NCBI GenBank assembly: GCA_022496185.1
Contig: WTXG01000576.1
Location: forward strand, 1-12,946
From: Multifurca ochricompacta
Taxonomy: Eukaryota > Basidiomycota > Agaricomycetes > Russulales > Russulaceae
Direction of reading: 5' to 3'
Length of the DNA stretch: 12,946 nucleotides
How positions within the stretch are numbered: position 1 is the first letter of the stretch; each line of letters begins with the position of its first letter. The notes under the pieces were generated by a model, which saw nothing but the letters and a program-made list of their open reading frames with translations, was not told the DNA's origin and made no database searches. This document shows positions 7,363 to 12,946 of the stretch, in pieces. Position numbers and translations under genes: made by a program.

Positions 7363-7570
7363 TTAACTGTTTCTGGGCGCTTCTGGATGTCGGTCATGGA
7401 ACTCCGAGATAAGGACCGGCGCAAAGATATCTCCGGCTGGTTCCCACGAATTGTCAGAGGCTGGGAATCCCTTCCACTTAATCAGGTAATATAATTTGCG
7501 CCCTCGGCCTGCCGCTTGGAATCTAGAATACGTTCTATTTCCCACTCTTCTTCTCCATCGATAAGGTCAG
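7363..7570 (-). CDS. Chromodomain at the C-terminus of Pol
   Basis: The minus strand encodes EEEWEIERILDSK, then after one frame change KLYYLIKWKGFPASDNSWEP, then LISEFHDRHPEAP and a TAA stop at 7365-7363. The Y-Y-L-I-K-W-K-G and N-S-W-E-P blocks with an aromatic residue before them are the chromodomain signature. In chromoviruses this C-terminal integrase extension binds histone marks (commonly H3K9 methylation) and directs integration into heterochromatin. This agrees with the element sitting inside an older, CpG-eroded repeat. Confidence 0.93.
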
Positions 7571-8690
7571 GTGGGGGTCTCGAGAAGTTTTCTCCATGCA
7601 GAGATGTCTCCTTGTAGGGCGTAAGCAGTCTGGCATGGAAGACCGGGTGATGCGCCATGTGGGGGGAAGTTCGAGTTCATATGACACATCTGATAGCTTC
7701 CTTGTTATCTTGAAGTCCGTGACGTGACGTCGGGGCGCTAACTTGGCGGTTGGGTGTGACGTGTGATATTCTTCCCTTCCAACCATACCATGTCATTGGT
7801 GATAAGGCGTAAACCGTGTGGCTTCTCTGCCAGGGTCCTTTGCGCCTTCAACAGGTTTTCATTGGCCAATTTCCTAACCTCCTCCCATTGGTCGATATGC
7901 CTTGTGACTGAAGGGACATTTCGTTGGTTTTCCTGTCCATGTGGCTCGGGGCGTCCACCCATGATGAGTGAGAACGGGGAGTGTTTCGTGGTTCCATTGG
8001 GCCAAGAGTTGTGGGCAAACTCCGCTGTTGCTAGCCAGTCCGCCCAATCTCCTCGTCCATTGCACCAGAATCGAAGATACTGTTCGAGCCATTGGTTGTC
8101 CTTTCCGACTGTCCGTCTGTCTGTGGGTGATACGCTGTGGAGATGTTCTGGGCGATATTCAACGTTTTACAGAGCGCTCTGGCGAACGCGGACGTGAAGC
8201 GTGGGTCGCGGTCTGAGATGATCTTTTCAGGGAGGCCATAGTGTCTGTAGACGTGATCCAGGTAAAGTTTGGCTACTCCTTCTGCTGTGATGGACTCTTT
8301 GCAGGGTATGAACAGCGCTGCTTTGAACAGTCATGATCGGTGATGGTCAGGACTGTGTCGAAACCTCTGGAAAGGGGAGTTTGACGATGAAATCCATGGC
8401 AATAGTCTGGAATGGTTGTGAGGCTGTCGGCGTAATTGGGAATGGTGCCGGTGGTTGCGGGTGCGTGTTTACTTTGTTGGCCTGGCAGTCTGCGCATCCC
8501 TTCACATATTCCTCCACATCCTTTTCATGTTTGGCCACCAGTAGTCGCGTTTGGCAAGAGCGTAAGTGTTGGCAATGCCAGGGTGTCCTGCAGAGGGGAG
8601 GTCGTGGTGAAAATGGATCCCCCCTCTTAATGTTGTCGCCACCGGTGACAACGAGTCGTCCCCGTCCTTCCACCACAGGCCGTCAATCTT
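7571..8690 (-). CDS. Pol: integrase (HHCC, DX35E core, GPY/F-like module)
   Basis: The zinc-binding part includes HHDLPSAGHPGIANTYALAK (about 8615-8560) and CADC (8496-8485). The core has D in AMDFIVKLPF (8394-8392), D in IISDRDPRF (8213-8211) and E in PQTDGQSER (8105-8103). From the second D to E there are 105 bases, exactly 35 codons, giving DX35E. A basic C-terminal module (KLAPRR...FKITRKLSDVSYELELPP, about 7750-7670) corresponds to the GPY/F region, though the GPY residues themselves are not seen. The enzyme processes LTR ends and joins them to target DNA with a 5-bp stagger, matching the TGTAT duplication. It is spread over several frames. Confidence 0.93.
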
Positions 8691-8857
8691 TTCAGTTGTG
8701 TGCATCGGCCCATGCTTCGCATAACTGCTGATTCATGTTTTGGGATACTTGGGCCCATAGATCCATATCATGAAGACTGACAACCGCCGTCTTTGCAAAG
8801 ACCTCTTCGGGGAGCACTGTGACATTAGTGTTATCCTCCCCGTCATCGTTCAATCCG

Positions 8858-9245
8858 GTCGTCGCGACAGTGCGTCAGCTCGTGCATTGCGACTTCCTGC
8901 AATGTGTTTGAGCACGAAGTTGTATTCTTCCAACTCTAAGACTTCGCGAGCGACTCGACTCTCTGCTGATCTTGTGGGGTTCTTTCCAGTACAGTAGATT
9001 GGAATGATCGGTGTGAATAATAGTTTTGTGCGGAGTCCCCGCTAGGTATGGTCGCCAATGTCGCAGTGCTTTCACGATAGCCAGTAATTCCCTGTCCCAA
9101 ATGTCATAATTTCGTTCCGCTGGCGAGAATGTTCTGAGTAAAAGGCCACAGGGTGAAGGAGTCCCGCCGTATCCCGCTGATTCATACGGCGCCATTTGCA
9201 AAATGAGATGCATCGACCTCAAGTTCGAAGGTTTCTGTAATCTGG
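8858..9245 (-). CDS. Pol: RNase H domain
   Basis: Motifs in order on the minus strand: ELEVDASHFANGA (Asp codon 9214-9212), FSPAERNYDIWDRELLAIVK (catalytic Glu), HTDHSNLLYW (Asp) and RADALSRRPD (last Asp, about 8870). These are the D-E-D-D residues of Ty3/Gypsy RNase H. The enzyme degrades genomic RNA in the RNA:DNA hybrid. In a self-priming element it would also be expected to cut the folded mRNA to free the primer. Frame breaks occur between the first motif and the second and before the last. Confidence 0.92.
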
Positions 9246-9261
9246 TTGTAACAGGACCGGT

Positions 9262-10250
9262 TCTGAGCCAATAATGTCGCGGATTTGTTCAAAAGCCATT
9301 TGATGTTCTCTGTCCAATGCCAGGGGACATCTTTTTTCAGTAATCCGTTTAGCGGTTGAGCGATTCCTGAGAAACCTCGGACAAAGCGTCGATAGAAATT
9401 ACAGAACCCAATGAAAGATCGAACGTCCTTGACACATGTAGGCACTGGCCATTCCCGAATTCCTTGCACCTTTACGGGGTCCATTCGGACCTGTCCTCCT
9501 TCTAATATGACTCCCAGGTATTCCACACTTGACTGTTCAAACGAGCATTTGGCGGGCTTGAGGTATAAGTCATGTTCGCGTAGGATATCTAGCACTGTGT
9601 ACCGTTCTCGGTGATGGGTCAGATCGTTTCAGTAGCCACCAGTATGTCATCCATGTAAACCACTACTTCGCCGGTAAGAATGAGGTCACGGAATATGTGG
9701 TTCATCATTGATTGGAAGGTGGCAGGGGAGTTGGTAAGGCCGAAGAACATAACGTTCGGTTCAAAGAGTCCTGATTTTTTAAAAGCCGCTTTACACTGAT
9801 CCCCTTCTTTGATCCGAATGTTATTGTACCCCATCGGACGTCCATTTTGGAAAACAGAGATTTATCCCTCATGGTGTCAATGAGTTCGGAGATGAGTGGC
9901 AAGGGGTAGGCATTCTTTACAGTGTAGTTTATCCGTCGGTAATCCTGAACAGGTCGAAGTTTGCCGTCTTTCTTTTTAATGAAGAAGAATGGCGACGCGT
10001 AGGGTGACTTCGATGGACGGATATATCCTTTGCAAGATGTTCCTCAAGGAATGCCGTGAGTGCGGTCTGTTCTGCCTGTGACAATGGGTAGATTTTACAA
10101 TCAATTGCTGATGGGGTATCGGGTATGAAGTCAATGGCATGGTCCCATGGTCGTGCAGGGGGAAAACGTTGCGATTCCTCCTCCGAGAACACTTTCCAGT
10201 GTCGATGGTATTCTGCTGGCACCACTTCTTCAAATGTTTCTCTGCATGTC
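9262..10250 (-). CDS. Pol: reverse transcriptase
   Basis: The region opens with [18 protein letters not shown] and [20 protein letters not shown] (about 10165-10030), then [20 protein letters not shown] (about 9990-9935), and the YMDD active site in [12 protein letters not shown] (YMDD codons 9657-9646). [18 protein letters not shown] precedes it. The thumb/connection part follows: [18 protein letters not shown] and [20 protein letters not shown], typical of Ty3/Gypsy. At least four frame changes are needed to read it through, including just before and after YMDD. It makes cDNA in the cytoplasmic particle. Confidence 0.95.
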
Positions 10251-10379
10251 CTTCTACTGCTTTCTGCGCGAGTTCTGATGCTTTGGTGACGAAACATTTC
10301 CTGGGCCCTCCTCATTCACCTTCTGCCTTGTGCGCCAAGGAATGTCGGACTGTAATCGTACCCTATTGACGTGATGAGC

Positions 10380-10690
10380 ACAGGGTAAAGTCCTTGTCCA
10401 TTGTCGCATCGCCCCAGTTAATCTTTGGTTCGAATGCGGCAAGCCAGGGATATCCCAAGACCAAATCTTCTCCGCCTAGGTTGGTGACTAGGAAGCGTAT
10501 GACTTTCGTCCTTTCTCCACTTGGACGTTGAGGTCGGTATAATGTGTGATTTTTCCAGCCCGATTGGCGGTTCCGTCAATATTCCAGATATTCTTTTCTG
10601 GGGAAGTGCCAGCATCCCAATCCCATGGTTTTCACCATTCTCGGGCTGATGAAGTTGTCGGTAGCTCCTGAGTCGATCAGGATGTCGCGA
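10380..10690 (-). CDS. Pol: aspartic protease
   Basis: The active site reads LIDSGATDNFISP, with the D-S-G-A codons at 10674-10663. The flap/second half includes VIRFLVTNLGGEDLVLGYPW and AAFEPKINW (about 10510-10415), a strong signature of fungal Ty3/Gypsy retropepsin-like proteases. It cleaves the Gag-Pol polyprotein. The frame changes directly after the active site and again before LVTNLGG. A linker of about 150 codons separates it from RT. Confidence 0.88.
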
Positions 10691-11836
10691 TCGGCCGTCC
10701 TCTGTGTAGTTCGAAATGTACTGGTATTTTCAAAGATTTGAAGCGACTAGTATACACAGAGGTTACATGTAATGCTCGTGCCCAGGCCGAAGGGTTTGAG
10801 CCAATCAAAAATCCTTTTTGCGAACGCCTTTCTCTACCAGATGGCTCGCACTTCTTCACTTTCTTCATCATATTTGCCCATATCTCCTGCGCCTTTTCTT
10901 CTTTCGTTGTCTTTTTGCTGACGGTTGGTGGGTTGTTATGGATCGGCGCGACAGTTGCTTCCGCCGCTCGTGCTCCTTTCTTCGGGCATTCCCTAGACAT
11001 GTGCCCTGTGCCTTGCAGCGAAAGCACCGCCCTTCCTTCATCAGGGTCTGCCTTTCATCTCGTAAGGGCCACCCTTGCTCTGGTTCTGTCGGCTGAGGTA
11101 TCCATGGCATTTGGATCCCTCTGACTGGTGTGTGGGTTTGACTCCGAAGCTGCCTTCCACTGGTCACGGGTTTTTCCTTTCTTCGTGTCGACTCCAAAGC
11201 GTGTCTGGAAGTCCAAGTAGTCCTGCTGCTGTCGTCGAGCAGCATACCCACGTATCCCAGTCGTTGGGGTGGTGGAACTGGATAATATTCTTCACCAGTG
11301 GGTTGGGTAATCCCTGGGAGAAGAGGTCCAGGGTTGCCTCTTCATCGGTGTCATAGCCAGCTCGATTGGCTAGACTTCTGAACTTGGCCACGTAGGCGTC
11401 TAACTCTCCTTTCTCCATCTTTAGGGTCTTCAGTTCCCGAGCAGCTTTCTGCTTTTGCTTGCCCGTCTGTAAAGGCATCTTTGAACCTCTGGGCGATAGT
11501 TTCCCAGAGGCCTTCGCTGGTGGTACGACGACCACTCTCGATTTGTTCGTTCAGCCATTCCAACTGTTCCATCGTCCAGTCATCTACGGCCTCTCCTCGG
11601 ATTAGCGATAAAAAGAGGTTGGCTCGTTGAAAGGGGTTAATAATCTGGGGGACGTCGTGGTTGAAGTTTTTGAAGGTAGTGAACTCCAACATAAACTTTT
11701 TGCTCTGTGAACGATCTCCGGTGAACGTCTGGGGAAGCACTCCTGAGAGTCGTCCAGACGGGGGAGGGATGTTTGGCGGTGCCGCCACCGGGGCAGGTGG
11801 GGCAGGGTCGGGAAGCTGGGCGGCAATGGTGGACAT
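10691..11836 (-). CDS. Gag: capsid region and CCHC zinc knuckle
   Basis: An ATG at 11836-11834 starts MSTIAAQLPDPAPPAP, a Pro/Ala-rich N-terminus. It leads into a retrotransposon gag (capsid-like) domain: TFTGDRSQSKKFMLEF, NPFQRANLFLSLIRG, DDWTMEQ, then ELKTLKMEKGELDAYVAKFR and LFSQGLPNPLVKNI. A zinc knuckle follows at 11026-10986: CFRC-KAQG-H-MSRE-C once a single missing base near 11008 is allowed for. Lys/Arg-rich sequence follows it. Gag forms the particle and the knuckle packages RNA. Translation may begin further upstream (see the next entry). Confidence 0.9.
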
Positions 11837-12296
11837 GTTCTGGTAAAATGGGGTGACAGTGTCGGTGGATTGTATAGAGATCTGAGGAGTTTGTCAAGCA
11901 GGGGCTCTGAACGTGACAACTTCGGGTGCAACTGGGGCTGTAGACGACGCTAATACCAGTGCTCTTCGCTATGTTCTTCTACGTACTCCTCTGGTTCGGA
12001 GTCCGTGACAATGGCGGAGGGTTTTCTCTCCACGGGCCTAATCCAAATTCGGGTGGGGCAGGTCTGGTTGTGACCCAAGAGTTTCGACTGTCCGAATATC
12101 GGATACAATACCAGACTCTTTTCTCGTCGTCGTATTCTACCGGTTGGTATCTTCCGTCGTAATAGACGTAGTATCCAAACTCGGTCTCAAAGTCTTTCCA
12201 GGCGGCAGAGCCAAGTACTTGCTGTGAAAGATTATTCTCGTCTCTGCGTTCGATGAGTTCTTCTCGGAAGAGGGTCTGACTGCGGCTGGAAGCCAC
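11837..12296 (-). CDS. Open N-terminal region upstream of the Gag ATG
   Basis: The minus-strand frame from 12296 stays open for 105 codons to 11979 (VASSRSQTLFREELIER..., FETEFGYYVYYDGRYQPVEY...). It has aromatic and acidic composition that looks coding. It continues in other frames through SEPEEYVEEHSEEHWY and TAPVAPEVVTFRAPA toward the Gag ATG at 11836, with a TGA and at least two shifts between. The codon at 12296-12294 is GTG, and I see no ATG in frame between the LTR and this region. So this is either an N-terminal extension of Gag whose start is hidden by an indel, or a separate small ORF. The domain is not recognised. Confidence 0.55.
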
Positions 12297-12302
12297 TGTG
12301 AG

Positions 12303-12313
12303 AGACTCGACTT
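12303..12313 (-). promoter_or_regulatory. Primer-binding site of the self-priming (Tf1/sushi) type
   Basis: Two bases after the 5' LTR the minus strand reads AAGTCGAGTCT. Its exact complement, AGACTCGACTT, occurs in the same LTR at 12542-12532, where a TATA box predicts the transcript's 5' end. No match to the 3' end of a tRNA (which would start TGG) is adjacent to the LTR. In Tf1 the first 11 nucleotides of the mRNA pair with the primer-binding site and are cut to make the primer; the same length is seen here. Confidence 0.75.
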
Positions 12314-12315
12314 GA

Positions 12316-12885
12316 TGTTACGTCCGGTGCGGGACGTTCCACACGACTTGTGTGACAGCGTTCGTTCGTAGTCAGATAAGGGACCATAAGATCCCTTGGA
12401 GTTCGGGTGAAAAGAGTCAAAGTCAACAAGGCTGCACTTGAAGACAATGTAAGCGGAGAGCACCAGAAGTGCTGAGACGATCGAGTCAAGCGTTCAAGGG
12501 GTGTCCAGAAGACAACACCGATGTATTCAATAAGTCGAGTCTAAGGTCTACTGGGTAGCTAGGGCGAACTTATATACGTAAAGCGGTGGGCGTCTACGAG
12601 ATAAGAGTACGGAGTCAAGTGGGCCCGAATATCTGAAAGCGGAGGGCGTAAAGCCTGGCTTCTACTGATAGGGAATTAGTAAATGTCCGGTCGTACGATA
12701 AGAAGATAAGTGATAAGGGAAGAAAGAGACGGGTAAACAAGACAATCAAGTGAGTCACGGGGATGGACGAAGGGCATGTGACGGGTCCCACGATGGAGAC
12801 GTGATCTGGTAATGAAGCGTAGGCGGTAGGGAGGGGTCATCGTTGGGCAAGAAAAAGAATACAGGAGAGGACGGGGTTCGTAACA
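12316..12885 (-). repeat. 5' LTR of the Gypsy element
   Basis: 570 bp, TGTTACG...CGTAACA ends. With the predicted start at 12542, U3 is 12885-12543 and R plus U5 is 12542-12316 (227 nt). It differs from the 3' LTR only by one-base indels. Confidence 0.95.
12542..12576 (-). promoter_or_regulatory. Predicted LTR promoter: TATA box and transcription start
   Basis: On the minus strand TATATAAG occupies 12576-12569. The 11-nt motif complementary to the primer-binding site begins at 12542, 34 bases downstream of the first T of the box. That is normal TATA-to-start spacing, and the two signals were identified independently. The box is duplicated in the 3' LTR at 5811-5804. Confidence 0.7.
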
Positions 12886-12890
12886 TGTAT
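12886..12890. other. Target-site duplication TGTAT (right)
   Basis: These bases are identical to 5541-5545 and abut the CGTAACA end of the LTR. Confidence 0.93.
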
Positions 12891-12946
12891 GATACAGGGT
12901 GAATTTAAATATGTTCTAGTGTTATCCTACAAAATATCAAAGCAGA
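12886..12946. repeat. Repeat X, copy B, right half (continues out of the window)
   Basis: TGTATGATACAGGGT...AAATATG...GTTATCCTAC.AAATATCAA aligns with 3965-4020 of X copy A, directly continuing the left half that stops at 5545. The window ends before the copy does. Confidence 0.85.

Larger units (their letters stand above)
5546..12885 (-). mobile_element. Ty3/Gypsy chromovirus LTR retrotransposon, full length (7340 bp)
   Basis: Two LTRs (576 and 570 bp) with TGTTACG...CGTAACA ends flank an internal region coding on the minus strand. The order is gag, CCHC knuckle, protease, RT, RNase H, integrase, chromodomain, extra ORF. The flanks carry a perfect TGTAT duplication and the target is a second copy of repeat X. 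LTRs differ only by single-base indels, so insertion is very recent or the copies are identical apart from sequence errors. The chromodomain and self-priming signature place it near the Tf1/sushi chromoviruses. Frameshifts break every coding domain as given; whether the element is truly defective cannot be decided here. Confidence 0.95.

Noticed and set aside
7763..8197. 144-codon plus-strand ORF
   Set aside because: It lies opposite the integrase coding region, whose DX35E and PQTDGQSER motifs are clear on the minus strand; it has no family features of its own.
10738..11124. 128-codon plus-strand ORF with hydrophobic stretches
   Set aside because: Antisense to Gag and its zinc knuckle. The apparent membrane-like segments come from the complement of Lys/Glu-rich codons.
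12291..12315. tRNA-type primer-binding site using TGGCTTCCAGCC near the 5' LTR
   Set aside because: TGG occurs 18 or so bases inside the LTR boundary, too far for a standard tRNA site, while the 11-nt self-complement sits right at the boundary.

Overview
The window looks like a transposon-rich stretch of a filamentous fungal genome, most likely an Agaricomycete (mushroom-forming basidiomycete). The support is: the 3' part of a NACHT-ankyrin STAND protein with a 51-bp spliceosomal intron; a Ty3/Gypsy chromovirus; a Ty1/Copia remnant; and older repeats whose CpG sites have largely turned into TpG/CpA, as expected for methylated or RIP-like-mutated fungal repeats. No prokaryotic gene organisation is visible.

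Layout. 1-1921 (+): NACHT-ankyrin gene, 5' end outside the window, broken by several frameshifts. 1922-2431: gene flank, nothing recognised. 2432-3717 (-): Copia remnant with a candidate LTR, a polypurine tract, a TATA/hairpin/direct-repeat block and an eroded RNase H C-terminus. 3719-3768: short fragment related to the candidate LTR. 3769-about 5186: unrecognised repeat, here called X (copy A), with GC-rich ends carrying (ACGGGT)n, a 22-bp palindrome and an internal duplication; it also holds an inverted stretch related to the Copia-side LTR. 5340-5545 and 12886-12946: two halves of a second X copy (copy B), split by a Gypsy insertion. 5546-12885 (-): a complete Ty3/Gypsy chromovirus of 7340 bp.

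Gypsy element, read on the minus strand: 5' LTR (12885-12316), an 11-nt primer-binding site complementary to the predicted 5' end of its own transcript (Tf1/sushi-type self-priming), gag with zinc knuckle, protease, RT with YMDD, RNase H, DX35E integrase, chromodomain, then an unusual extra ORF (7286-6153) with a putative coiled coil and a Cys/His knuckle array, a polypurine tract and the 3' LTR (6121-5546). The target-site duplication is TGTAT, and X copy A still shows the matching empty site at 3965-3969.

A quality issue dominates interpretation. By my hand alignment the two LTRs differ by ten single-base indels and no substitution. That pattern points to indel-type sequencing or consensus errors (roughly one per 115 bp) on a very young insertion rather than to mutational decay. 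The frameshifts in gag-pol, the extra ORF and the NACHT-ankyrin gene may therefore be largely artefactual, and none should be called a pseudogene from this sequence alone.

The most interesting points are the extra 3' ORF of the chromovirus, its self-priming signature with a matching TATA spacing, the CpG-specific decay between X copies, and the X repeat itself.
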